Source: Isoetes taiwanensis
Taxonomy: Eukaryota; Streptophyta; Lycopodiopsida; Isoetales; Isoetaceae
NCBI GenBank assembly: GCA_021234155.1
Contig: JAJEKV010000280.1
Location: forward strand, 248,001 to 312,000
Direction: 5' to 3'
DNA: 64,000 nt
The stretch's first letter is position 1. Every line of letters starts with the position of its first letter. A program made the position numbers and the translations under genes. Under the pieces are notes generated by a model. That model made no database searches. It was given only the letters and a program-made list of their open reading frames with translations, and was not told where the DNA came from. This document shows, piece by piece, positions 48,430-59,219 of this stretch.

Positions 48430-50450
48430 GTATGTTTAGCTTGCTCCTCTTTATTTTATTACGTCCTTTTGTTTTCGTTCCACGGCTCATACTTTTCTTT
48501 CATTGAACTGAAATGAAATGACAGATAGTAAAGTGGATTAAAATATCCCTTTCACGGAGTTGAGTTTTTGATTTACCTGGTTTGGGCGCAACACGTGTCC
48601 GAGGAAAGGAAAGCCGCTTGCTTGGTTGTCGAGGTATGGGAATAATATCAAGCCCTGATATATCATCGATCTTTCTCATATGTATTATTCTCTCACCTTT
48701 CCATACCGCGCATAACCCATCTCATCGAAGGCTTCAAAACCTTTTCTTTTGACTCAAGCTTTGATGCGTGAATATCTCCACCGAGAGCCGATGTATCGGA
48801 AGAAGGCTAGCAAGCGTATCGAGGAAGAAGGTTAGGGGAAAAATTCATGTTAGCCCATCCTAGCTAGGACATATTTTTTCCTGAAATGAGAATGCTTTAT
48901 AGCCTTGGTTTCTAGTACTTTTAAGCGCATGCATTCAATGCACCGGTTGCGATCATCAATAGGTTATCAAGAACATTCCGCTGCAATGACAGATTATGCA
49001 TTATACTGGATAGAAGTGTTCATTCTCACGTGGCTTGCATCTTATTCATGTTTGATAATCCAACTGTAAACGGGCCTCATTTTGTGATGCAACTACTTTG
49101 GGCTTGCTAAATCGATCTGCAACTTTACCTTGAGGTTATCCTTACTACTCTTGCTATTTGGTTCTTCCCTTTTATTTCCCTTTTTCTTGGCTCTTTTTAT
49201 ATTGCGGAGGTATAAGAAGGAAATCCAAAGACCAACTTGTGAAACTACAGTTTTGGCGAATGGAAGCTCATGCTGATTGAGGCAGGTAGGACCTTCCAAG
49301 TCTAGCTCTATTTGTTATGCCATTTATTTAGCTAATGTTTATAAGCAGGGTTGCTTTGTTTGTTATGCAGGAGATCTTGGTCGGCATCTGGAGACAGACT
49401 ACGAATAATGCTTGCTAAAGTCAGCAGGTCTGGTAAAGTTTCATTGACGCCCTATTTTGCTACTTCAATGCTAAGCTAGACCCTTGCTTTTTGACACACT
49501 ATTTTCTCTCCTTTCTACTCTTCCAGCTATGGCAATAGGCAAATACCTCATCCAGGGTAGTTCAAAGCTAGGAATATGCGTGGAATAATCTCCACATTGA
49601 ATACAGTAGGTGCAATCTGCGGGGCCTTGTCGCATCGCCACAGGGAATTAGAGGTGATCCAAATAGAGGTGATCTGTTTAAGTTGGATTAATATGTGATC
49701 CATTTGAGCTGTATTAATATATGTTTGATGTTTGAGTACTTAAATACAAATGCAAGGTCATTACTTCCTATGCTGGATGTCTGCTATTTGATATAAATTT
49801 ACATTGTACATATTTCTTTTTAAAAATAGATTTGTCATTGTTTTGTTTATATGAGTTTTGGAATGGGGGTTCAAATCCCCTTGCTCCCTGATTTGTGTTG
49901 CTATTGAGGAGCAGTTGAGGAAAGCAAATATAGTGACATAGTTGGAATACGTACTACAAAACGTGAATGATTTGTTTTGTTTAGTTCACAAAACCTGAAA
50001 TGCTTCAAATAACAAAACGTTGTTAGCTATCATTATTAAACATGAAATGCTTCAACCAACAGAACATTATTAAACATGAAATGCTTCGAACAACAAAACA
50101 TTGTTGGTTATCATACTGGTTTACTAATGATAAACATGAAGCTAATACATAACAAAACCATACATATTTAGGACAAACAATTACTATAAATAATCATAAT
50201 TTGCATCTAATGCATTGCGAACCATGTGCATTTACCATGACATTTAGCCATGCTAGTATACCACAACAATCAACCACATTATATTTTCACATAAATAGAG
50301 CACTATATTAAACCACATCCATAACAACACTATATTAAACCTCATCCACAACCATCATGTTATACCACATGCACAAGCCATACCCTTAAACACTATAATG
50401 TACCACATCAACTTACCAACATGTAATACCACTTTAACAAACTCTACAGA
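48430..50450. other. element B right half, no gene recognised
   Basis: AT-rich sequence. From about 50,200 the ACCACAT/ATGGTTTT motifs of the right subterminal region become dense. Confidence 0.4.
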
Positions 50451-50629
50451 GAAACTATTTGCAATTACCATGTCATAATACCATCATAACAAACCTTACA
50501 AGAGAACCCATTAGTTTAGTCACATATGGTTTTTAATGATATCAACCCACAAACATGCATTGGTTTTCTAGAATAGTTTTCTAGTCATAACCATGGGAAA
50601 AACCATGCAGTGTTATAATTTTGGGTGCC

Positions 50630-52287
50630 TTATTTGGGAGAGATGTATATGGCAGAAGTAAAAGATTAGCAGGCCAAAGAGGTGAGTTACATGACCTGTT
50701 TGAAATTTTAATGCTCTCTGACTTTAAGGTACCTAGAAATTATTCAGAAGCAATAAATGCCATTGATAAAGACAAATGGATTAAAGCCATGGAAGTTGAA
50801 ACGGCCTCTTTTAAAAGAACTGAGACATACGAGCTCACAAATATGCCAGAAAATAGAAATGTTGTTGGCTGCAAATGGCTTTATAAAATTAAAACAGGAG
50901 CAGATGGTATTACACCCAAATATAAGGCTCGCCTTGTGGCCCAGGGATTTTCACAGAAAAAGGGAGAAGACTATGAGGAGACCTTCTCACCTTTAGTTAA
51001 AATGAATAGTATCAGGATGCTTTTATCCATTGCAAATGCGAAAGACCTAGAGATACATCATATGGATGTAAGTACATCATTTTTGAATGCAAAATTGGAG
51101 GAAGAAATATACATGAGACAGATCCCAGGTTTTGAAGAAGGTAATGACAAAGTTTGGAGATTGAACAGGGCTGTGTATGGTCTTAAACAATCTCCAAGAG
51201 AATGGCATAAATGCATGGACACTTACCTCAGAGAACAAGGCTTCTGCAAACTCAAAAATGATGGCAATTTGTACAAATTTCAGGCTGGAGATGATTGGTG
51301 CATAATAGCACTATATGTTGATGACAATATCATGATCTCAAAGGGGCTAAAAGTTTTGGATACATGCAAGCAAATTCTGAACCAAAGGTTTCAAATGACA
51401 AATTTAGGGGAATTAGCAAAGTTCTTGGGAGTTGAGGTTCACAGGGACAGGAAAAATAAGAAACTAACGCTAACACAAAGTGGACAGATAGACTCAATGT
51501 TGGAAAGGTTCAGAATGAAGGATTGCAAGATTTGCAAAACCCCTGTAGTACCAAGAAGAAAGCTCTCCATGCAATTGTGTCCAAAAACAGACATAGAAAG
51601 AAATGAGATGGAAAATATTCCGTACAGATCTCTGGTTGGTTGTTTAGCATATGTTGCTAACTGTTCTAGGCCTGATATAGCATCCATTGTTAACATGTTG
51701 AGCAGGTACTTAAATAATCCAGGGAAGGAGCATTGGATTGCTGCCAAGAGAGTGCTCAGATATCTTAAAGGAACAATGCGCTGTGGAATGATCTTTAGCA
51801 CAGAAGATCTAAAGCTTAATGCTTACTGTGATGCTTACTGGGGAGGAGACTTAGACAATAGGAAATCCACCTCTGGCTATATGATATTTTTGGGTGGTGC
51901 TCCTGTGGCATGGAAATGTAAAAAGCAAGGCTCCATTGCAATGTCCAGTGCTGAAACAGAGTATGCTTCAGCAACTCTAACTGCAAAAGAAATAGTTTGG
52001 GAAAGATTAGACTAATGAATGCGCTTGAAATTATGCAGGATCAGCCTACACTACTATGGTATGATAATACAAGCTGTATAGCAATGTCCAAGGATCCAGT
52101 GCTACATGAAAGATCAAAACACATTGATCTGGAACTGCATTTTATAAGGGAAGTGGTAGGGAAAGGAATGATCAAGCCTATCTATGTAAACACAGAAAAT
52201 CAGTTGGCTGACATTCTAACAAAAGCTCTTCCAGAATACAGGTTTGTTTCACTCAGACAAAGAATAAATTGTACTGCTATGACATGA
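50630..52287 (+). pseudogene. Copia-2 reverse transcriptase and RNase H
   Basis: One frame runs from LFGRDVYGRSKRLAG through GCKWLYKIK, KARLVAQGFSQ, HMDVSTSFLNA and the catalytic YVDD (51,314) into RNase H (YCDAYWGGDLDNRKSTSGY, AMSSAETEYASATLTAKEI). It breaks at 52,015. The remainder (LLWYDNTSCIAMSKD, KHIDLELHFIREVV, QLADILTKALPEYRF) follows in another frame to 52,287. Apart from that one shift near 52,000, the RT is intact. Confidence 0.92.
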
Positions 52288-52295
52288 AGGGAAAA
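52286..52295 (+). promoter_or_regulatory. polypurine tract of Copia-2
   Basis: GAAGGGAAAA directly precedes the 3' LTR. Confidence 0.85.
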
Positions 52296-53001
52296 TGAAG
52301 AATTTATGGTCATGTCATGATCATAGCAGTTTATACTACTGCCATCAATTTTGAAGATAGAAATTCAGAACTGTAACATTGCTATAAATTAAAGTTGCAG
52401 AGCAGTTTACATGACCATAATCATGGTTGTGTGATCATGAGCATACTATCTGAAGGGGCTATAAGTTGAACCTATATCTATCTGAAAGGATAAAAAAAAA
52501 GGTTGATGCAAAAATATTATTAGGGGTGATTGTTATGACCCGAATGGTTGGCATGCAATGGTCTTAGATAAGAGGCTTTTATTTTTAAGAAGGTCTTATC
52601 TATTTGAGGTTAAAATTAGTATTGTTATTCTCGGTCCATTAGTGGCATGAAAAACACAGGACCTTCAAAGTTTCCATTCCGGCTACAGCAGTGAGCTCGG
52701 TCCGGCTAATCGGCTGGATCAACAAATAAAATAAGTAGTATGTTATTTGATTAGGTAGATCGGCAGGGAAAAGCATTGTTGCGGCCGGTGTATACTGATG
52801 CTTGGGCTATCGAAGTTGAATATGATATTTCATTGCTACAGTACTTCAGCCTTTGAATTTCATTGACATTGTTTGTTATATTTCTAATGGTTGCAATAGT
52901 TAAAACAAAGCATCTCTATTCCATTGTCAATGTTTAAATTTGTTTCCCACTAGATCTTGTGCTAGTGCAAATAATCTGTATTGCCTAGTCAAATCCGTTC
53001 A
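52296..53001 (+). repeat. Copia-2 3' LTR
   Basis: Same limits as the 5' LTR (TGAAGAATT...CCGTTCA). Extra segments relative to the 5' copy are a short duplication near 52,317 and 27 bp near 52,898. Confidence 0.93.
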
Positions 53002-53013
53002 AAACCTTATTGT

Positions 53014-53420
53014 ATATCCTGGTGCTTCATGTATATCCTGGTGCTTGGCCGCTCGTACGGCAGCAAGCCTTGCATCTGTGCGTGGCTTGGTTGGTGTGGT
53101 TGATTTGGAAGCGGCGGCGGTTGTGGATCTTTCAGGGGATTCAGCAGCCTGCAGCCTCTCTGATTCCTCGACTCAGGTACAAGCTATTTCAAAGCTTTTT
53201 GGTGTTCCCGGGATTAGTAGAGCGGAAGTTTTCCATTTGGCGGGACTTCTTGGGTGTGGTAGATGGTGATGGCGGTTTATCTGTGCCAGAGAGTTGCGGT
53301 TTGTTGTGGAGTGTCGGTATCCTTTGTCTCTTTGGGGCAGTTCTCCTTCCTCCTCACTTGCTTTGTAACATTACCATTCTTTTAATATATTGCTGACAAA
53401 GTTCTTCAAAAAAAAAAAAA
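53014..53420 (+). mobile_element. short 5'-truncated LINE beside Copia-2
   Basis: The duplication AACCTTATTGT flanks it (about 53,003-53,013 and 53,419-53,429). The intact site is seen in the 5' LTR of Copia-1. It ends GTTCTTC followed by poly-A. It carries only 3' UTR-like sequence, with a 5' tandem duplication (GTATATCCTGGTGCTT twice). Confidence 0.85.
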
Positions 53421-53712
53421 CCTTATTGTTCACCATTGAGTATTCGCGGTCAAATGCTGTTCAAACAGCTTGCACAGTTAATCTTAGAATGGCGAAGACG
53501 GAGCCGAAATGGGTGCCGATTCTATATGAGTCGGTGCCGATTAATCAATCTATAAAATATATACTGTGATCGTGAAGTGTACGTGCATTGTTCTGAAGAC
53601 AGATCCATTCGAAATGGATGCCTGAGCTCTCAAAAGAAAACCTTGTATTTGTAATGGTTTGAAATATTTCAGTGCATTCACTTACCTTATTGCTATAAGT
53701 AATAAGCTTTAG
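53421..53712 (+). repeat. Copia-1 3' LTR, part 2
   Basis: Matches the 5' LTR from CCTTATTGTT to AAGCTTTAG, including the TATA-like box. Thirteen bases of LTR are missing at its right edge, where the purine block starts. Confidence 0.9.
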
Positions 53713-54657
53713 AGAGAAAGAGTAAGGAGAAAAAGGGAAAGGAAAAAGGGAACAGAAAAATGGTGAGGGAATGGAATAGAAGGAGAGCGAAAAATGGCGT
53801 GGGAAAAAGGAAAGGAAAAAGAAAAAGAGAGGGGAAAATGGAACCGGGAAAAGGGCACGAGAAAAAAGGGGAAGAGCAGGGGGAAAAGGGGAAAAGGGAT
53901 GCGAAAAAAAGGATGAAAAGGAAGGGGAAAACGGCTTGGGAAAAAGGGAAAGGGGAAATGGGTGATGAAAAGAGAAAAAAGAACGGATAAATGGCATGAA
54001 AAAGGGAAAGAAAAAAGGGCAAAGAAACAGAAAGAGGGAAATGGAGGAAAAAGGGCACCGAGAATAGAAAAAGAGGGAAAAGATGAGAAAAAGAGGAAAA
54101 GGGAAGGGGAAAATGGAGACAAAAAGGGTTCAGAGACGGAAAAGGGAAAAAGGGTATAGGCGAGGGGAAAAGAAAAAGAAAAAGGGAAGGGGATGTAAAA
54201 GGGAACTTGCAAAAAATGATACGAGAAAAAGGGGAAGGGGGAATGGGCACGAGGAAAATAGATAAAGGGAAGGCAAAAAGAGCATAAGAAAAGGAAAAGG
54301 GCAAAGAAGAAGGGAAAGAGGAAAAGGATGGGATAAAGAGGAAAAGAGGTACAAGACAAAAGAGGAAGAGGGAAATGGAGTTGAAAAGGGCAAGTGAAAA
54401 AGAAATGAAGAAGAAAACGAAAGAGAAAAAGGGCACGATGAAAAGGAGAAGAGGGAAAAGGGTGGAGAAAGAAGTTAAAAGGGGAAAGGAAAAAGTCTAT
54501 CATGGAAGCAAAAAGGGAAAAATGGAAAGGGGAAAAGAGAAGGGAAATGCAAGGGGAAAAGGGACGTGGAAAAAAAAAAAGAAGAAAAGAAAAGGAAAAA
54601 GGGAAGTATATAGGAAAATGAGGAAAAAAGAAAAGAAAAAGGGTAAAAGTGGATAGA
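53713..54657. repeat. 0.94-kb polypurine tract
   Basis: The plus strand is almost wholly A and G. It is a degenerate minisatellite of GGGAAAAGG-type words with recurring GGGCACGAGAAAAAG variants spaced about 25-60 bp apart. The long Phe/Pro/Ser frames on the minus strand and Lys/Glu frames on the plus strand are by-products. It may form triplex DNA. Confidence 0.92.
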
Positions 54658-54721
54658 GTAAATAGCAAAGGGAAGGGAAAATAATGTCGAATACTTTAAC
54701 AATGGAGTGCTTTTGAAACGA

Positions 54722-54865
54722 GTAGTTTTAGGGATCTTAAAATTACTTGTGGAAATTTTGAGTTGACCTAGTGGTCCACGAGCAACGGAACCACGAGTGA
54801 CGCTGCCAGGTCTGCTCAAAATTTCCACAAGAAATTTTACAGGTCCCTAAAATTCTTCGACGAAA
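54722..54865. repeat. imperfect inverted repeat
   Basis: Arms of about 60 bp around 54,785 share TTGTGGAAATTTTGAG and TTTTAGGGA(T/C)CT with their complements on the right. It is perhaps a small foldback element. Confidence 0.65.
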
Positions 54866-55632
54866 TTTTAACTAGCTTGAAATTTAGCCCATTCTTGAGT
54901 CTTTTTTGCTTTAGAAAGTTCGATTGGTCTCAGATTTTGATGAAGTCTAGGCATAATAAAGCAGCAGGCCCGAGCTTGGGTGCAGTATTAGAGGCTGGTA
55001 CACACCAAAGATCAACAAATCGATTGAAAGATGAAATAGAAATACAGATCTGTAGAAGTTTTTGCTCTTATTTGATTTTTGTTTCTCACTGCTGCAGCCA
55101 GATTCAAGCTGAAGATTTCTGGCTGCATAAAACAAACAAAAGCAATTAAGCTCTGTTTATAGTCGTCGATGTCCTAAATCTAACCTTCTGAGAAAAAGAA
55201 TGGCCGATCTGATATTGGAGAAGCCTTCAATTCTAGCGAGCTTGAGAGCTTCTTCGCTGTGCAGAATCAAGTTGAAACAAAGGGCGTTCGTTGTGTAGAT
55301 TCAGAACAGGAGGTCACGCCACCCAAAAACTTTAACATAGCATGAAGTCACCAAAGGTTTTCTTATTCAAAAACATAGTGAACAAGGCCAAAATTTCAGG
55401 GGGGTTGAAATTTCAGATTATTGATGTTGTCTTCTCTCATTGCTATAGTGTAACATTTACATGTTCTCACCTTATGCTTAGGAACGCTGGGCACAATTTC
55501 TAGTGCTAAACTAAAATTATATATTCTAACTTTCCATTAGTTTTAACAAATTAACCCTTTTATAATAGGCGTGGACCAAAAATCATGGCCAACCAAATGT
55601 CCCTTTAGCTATCCATCTGTTTGCATCACTGT

Positions 55633-57209
55633 TCCTTTTTTTAATAAACGTGGACCTTTATTACTTAAAAGAATACAAAGAGTACATGGGGGAATCAAAA
55701 CCCAGTGGAGAAGATGTCCACTAGAGCAACACTACCCATCACATAGCAAAGAATACATATCACCAGGAGCACAACTGTATGTTATGAGTAAGTCAGAATC
55801 TGAAGATATCGCTCTCAAATGACACTCTTGACGTCATCCTTTAAGGAGAGCACTTGTACGCCTTTACAATGCAACTACAAGCATCACTAAGCACTTGTGT
55901 GTTTGAAAAGATCTGTCATTTGAAGATGAGGAGATTTTGTCTCTTCCAGATGGACCAAATGATCCAAGCAGATGCTAAGTGGAAAGCCATCTTTGCCAAC
56001 TTATCCCAAGAACTAGATTGACAATAGGACCTGCTGGCTATTCAAATCACAATGAAAAAGGCTCAAAAGCCACTGGCAAGCAAGCCGAACATAGTGACAG
56101 AAGAAAAAGCAGTGCTCAATTGTCTCATTTCTCTGCATGCAAAGAGGGCAGATCACAGAGACTTCTGGATGAAATCTATGAACAACAGCGTTTACCCGCA
56201 TGCATCTATGAATGATCTGCCACCATAAGATAGATAGCTTAGGATGGAGCAATTTATCCCATACCCATCGCCAAACTGCTTTCCGATGAGGCTCAGGAAT
56301 AACTAAAGACCACTTTGGCGATGGAGGTAACACTTCAGGATGAAGTAGGACCACATACATCGAGTGCATCAGGTGCTTAACACTGCCATGAACCACCCAG
56401 AGCCGGGGAGCCACGTCTTGTAGATGTGGAGGAAGAGTAGCAGCTACTTTTTCCCAAGTGCTATGGTCCCAATGAAGGAGGAGGAACTTCAATCCGAATT
56501 CATTCCACGTCAACAATCTTATCTCGTTATACCATGCAGATACTATGAGCACTCCCACTGCTCGCCATCGATGTTGCGTCAATGGATGGACAGAAGAGAC
56601 CAGGGGACAATCCGTCTGGCCGTCACCCAAAGGGATCCACCAGCAACTGGCTGTAGGATCTGTGTGGGCCATCGGATAGAATTGAAACAAAGTGCACACA
56701 GTCTCCCAAGCAGCTAGCAATCCCTTGAGGAAAAGAGAGGCATTAGGATATGGAGAAAGTGGATAGAACAATGCCCATAGGAGGAGTGGCTTAATGGATG
56801 GAGAGCCAAAGGAAATGCACATCTGTAAAGACTGATGAATGAGACACAGGCCTAGGGAATTATCATCATTATTTAGAGTCCGCCATATGAACTTAGAAAT
56901 CTCTGTAGAAGAAAGTGAATCATCCCCAGTCCCCCACAAAGTTTTAATGCACTTTGCCCAACTAATTTTAACATCAGCTCCTTCTTCAGTGCCACCTCAG
57001 ATAAAGTTCCTGACAGTACGAACAATGAGCTACATCTTTGTCTACGGTGCCAGCAAGATGGATGCCATATAAACATGTGTACTACTCAGAACTGACTTTA
57101 ATACAGTTACGTGGCCAGCCATGGATAATTTAGCCGTGGACCACCAGAACAAATGCCTTTCCAACCTCTTAATAATAACATCCCATGTGTCTCTAGGTGA
57201 GAGGTGATG
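55633..57209 (-). mobile_element. L1-like LINE (zf-RVT), minus strand, 5'-truncated
   Basis: A 17-bp target duplication TCTGTTTGCATCAYTGT (55,616-55,632 and 57,210-57,226, one difference) bounds it, with a T-run at the left as the reversed poly-A. On the minus strand it reads DTWDVIIKRLERHLFWW, GGLGMIHF, KFIWRTLNN, SVHPLTQHRWRAVGVLIVSA and zf-RVT CPLCMQRNETIEHCFFFC. It is the same family as the twin-primed LINE at 32.5 kb and truncated at nearly the same 5' point. One long frame (56,939-56,013) is intact. Confidence 0.9.
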
Positions 57210-57226
57210 TCTGTTTGCATCATTGT

Positions 57227-58306
57227 AGTTATTTGCTATTCAATCTGTCAATATAGTTGCCTGCCAACAATAAAATTTGAACCTAGGCTTTAACATAATT
57301 TAAAGTCCTTTTTTCGGTTTTTTTATCCCTTCCCGTTTCATTTGATCGATTGGGTAGTTCGAAATCGGCTCCAATCCAACTTTGCACAAAACCACTCTAA
57401 TATAGTAGAATAACAAGGGCTTTTCATCTAAATTGCATCGAGCACTATAATTTTCGAAATGGGTCTATTTCAATTTAACCAAAACCAAAGACTATTCAAG
57501 CATAAAGAACCAAAAAACTAGAGTGAATGGTGAATATCTTCAAATTGTGAGTTGAGATTTCTCTCAGATGTTCAAACAAACTACTGGACCGGATATAGAT
57601 CCAGACCAAGGATTGTAAGAAAGGGGGTGAAATTTGGGGCAGAAACTAAGAATTTTTGCTGTCAGATCTAAGTTCGGCGAAGGAGTCAAGACGAGCAAAG
57701 TCTACAGCAAGCTTAAAGGATTAGAAAGCCAAGAAGGCGATTTGTATCATTTCTGATACATTTTATTGTAGGAGTTATGAGGGATTTGTGCTGAAAGCCA
57801 TAAATATGGAGGATTTGGTTTATCTGCGAAATAAAAAGCTTGTTCCATTTGTTTATTCCATCTAATTCAAGCATCTGGCGACTTGTAATCCCCATATTTA
57901 TCACATGGTCTGCATCTGATGAAATGGGTTACAAACGTTCAACGATCATCTCAAAATTGCTTCCACTCCTTCGTATTTTTCTACCAAAGTGGCCCAGTAT
58001 TCATGCAAATAATAAGAGCTTTCCAAAAAAAACCTTACCTCTCCATTTATCCCTGAGCAGACTGATCATCTGCTTCAAAATTCGGCCTACCTGCATTTTT
58101 AACCGGAGCATGAGTTGCATCTATGCAACCAGGCAGCATAGAGTAAAAAATAAATAAAAGCAAACCAACTTCAGCACGGATCTATTCCCTATCATCAATA
58201 TAAGTTTATCTTGTTGTACTTATATCATAGTTACGAAACACGACCGTTTCGACCGCGGCCCACGGCTACCACGGTTTTTTGGAAGACCTCGTGTCGAACA
58301 CGGCCG
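57227..58306. other. spacer inside the composite insertion
   Basis: No gene recognised. The right edge (58,238-58,306) is GC-rich with an imperfect inverted pair, ACACGACCGTTTCGACCG against CGAACACGGCCGTTGTG, possibly the end of an unidentified element. Confidence 0.4.
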
Positions 58307-58412
58307 TTGTGTAATTCATGTACAAGGTTTAAATTGAACTTGTTATGGTTGAGGCTTGGCATTGATAATAAAAGGTGATATTCCTAAGGTTATTTACTAA
58401 CAAATCTCAACA
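58307..58412 (+). repeat. Copia-1 3' LTR, part 3 (end)
   Basis: Matches the 5' LTR from TTGTGTAATTCATG to CTCAACA and is followed at once by the target duplication ATATC. Confidence 0.92.
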
Positions 58413-58990
58413 ATATCCATATAATCCCTTAGAATATGTAAGTTTATTTGTGGAACTTAATGACGTTTAGGCACTAAAGTAATGGTTCGAAACACTTTGC
58501 GCCAACCATATCTAGATACCCTAGAAGGAGATGACTATGCAACAATGGTTGGATGTCATTAGACCGTTACGGTAGAACAAATCTAGAAGAAGATAGGCCA
58601 TCGTCAATTTGACAGGCGTGTGACAGAGAGAATTAATCATGGCCATATAAGCGGTGAAGTTTGGCACAAAATAATACTAAAGCTCGTACTCTAGATAAAG
58701 TAGAGTAAAGTATTGACATCGCTGTGGGGGTTTCAACACAAGCAATCACTATGTATGTAACGCACCTAGGGGGTTGAGGGGCAAGTTAATGTTTTTTTTA
58801 AGTCTTAACCCTAGGGTAGGAATATTTAGTTATGGAGAATAGCAATGGTTGGGAAATAAGGTAAATATGGAATTCATACTATGGTATATTAGATATTTGA
58901 TGCAATACGGGATTTGAGTTAGAATAGCGAAGCTAGGAATAGGAAGATTTTTACTATTAGTAGGAAAGGGGAGGATATTTTCCTTAACTT

Positions 58991-59210
58991 TATGATTACA
59001 AGAAATTTATCGCGGCGGCCTTACGGCCGCCGCGAACATTTCTCTTCTCCAACTACTGTAAAAAGAATTTTTGTGCCAAGTCGAATAGTTCTCAATTCTG
59101 GACAACCTTTGAATGTGAAATAACATGCAGGAGTTGAACCTGCACAATTGCCATTTGTTTTATGCCCGTATGATAGATAGGTGCTATACCACCAGATCTG
59201 CACATGACAC
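58991..59210 (-). mobile_element. tRNA-like SINE with GTAA-loop terminal hairpin, full copy
   Basis: On the minus strand an A-box-like AGATCTGGTGGTATAGC (from 59,199) and a perfect B box GGTTCAACTCC (59,140-59,130) form a Pol III promoter with normal spacing. A body of about 85 bp follows. The 3' end is a hairpin: CGCGGCGGCC, loop GTAA, GGCCGCCGCG (59,034-59,011). An outer GAAAT/ATTTC pair and then CTTGTAATC enclose it. Related copies lie at 1,980 and 6,057. A SINE is the best reading; a tRNA pseudogene fused to a hairpin element is the alternative. Confidence 0.62.
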
Positions 59211-59219
59211 CACACAAAG

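Larger units (their letters stand above)
43369..50629. mobile_element. element B: 7.26-kb TIR-bounded insertion in Copia-2
   Basis: It splits the Copia-2 linker between VEDQQ and LFGRDVYGRSKRL. The ends are inverted: AAGGCACCCAAAA on the left (43,367) and its complement TTTTGGGTGCCTT on the right. About 700 bp inside the left end and 400 bp inside the right end are dense in ACCAC/GGTTTT motifs (AAACCACTATAG and variants). Such subterminal repeats are typical of CACTA- or hAT-like transposase-binding regions. I found no target duplication and no recognisable transposase, so it is probably non-autonomous. Confidence 0.7.
34807..53001 (+). mobile_element. Copia-2: younger Ty1/copia element inside the Copia-1 3' LTR
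   Basis: It begins TGAAGAATTTATGG and ends AATCCGTTCA, with LTRs of 679 and 706 bp. The flanks AAACT and AAACC are a 5-bp target duplication with one change; the 5' LTR of Copia-1 has the unbroken site. Removing elements A and B leaves about 5.7 kb, a normal copia length. Gag and Pol relate to Copia-1, but the LTRs do not. The LTR pair differs at roughly a dozen to fifteen sites plus a 27-bp indel, so the insertion is moderately recent. Confidence 0.93.
21218..58412 (+). mobile_element. Copia-1: Ty1/copia retrotransposon with many nested insertions
   Basis: The element begins TGAAGAGTT and ends CTCAACA, with matching LTRs at both ends and a 5-bp target duplication ATATC at 21,213-21,217 and 58,413-58,417. 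It has a PBS (22,481), gag pieces, protease, integrase, RT, RNase H and PPT in Copia order. At least seven insertions interrupt it: LINEs at 21,363, 22,625, 26,522 (minus), 32,538 and 53,014; a foldback at 24,677; Copia-2 at 34,807; and a composite block at 53,713. Every coding part is broken. The matched LTRs and TSD make the 37-kb span secure. Confidence 0.88.

Noticed and set aside
43369-50629. CACTA assignment for element B
   Set aside because: The outermost bases are GGCACCC rather than CACTA, and no 3-bp target duplication is visible.
53709-54668. 319-codon minus-strand open frame rich in Phe, Pro and Ser
   Set aside because: It exists only because the strand is almost pure pyrimidine there; there is no start context or domain.
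59110-59215. Functional tRNA gene on the minus strand
   Set aside because: A and B boxes are present, but the acceptor stem does not pair and no clean anticodon arm forms; a SINE head fits better.
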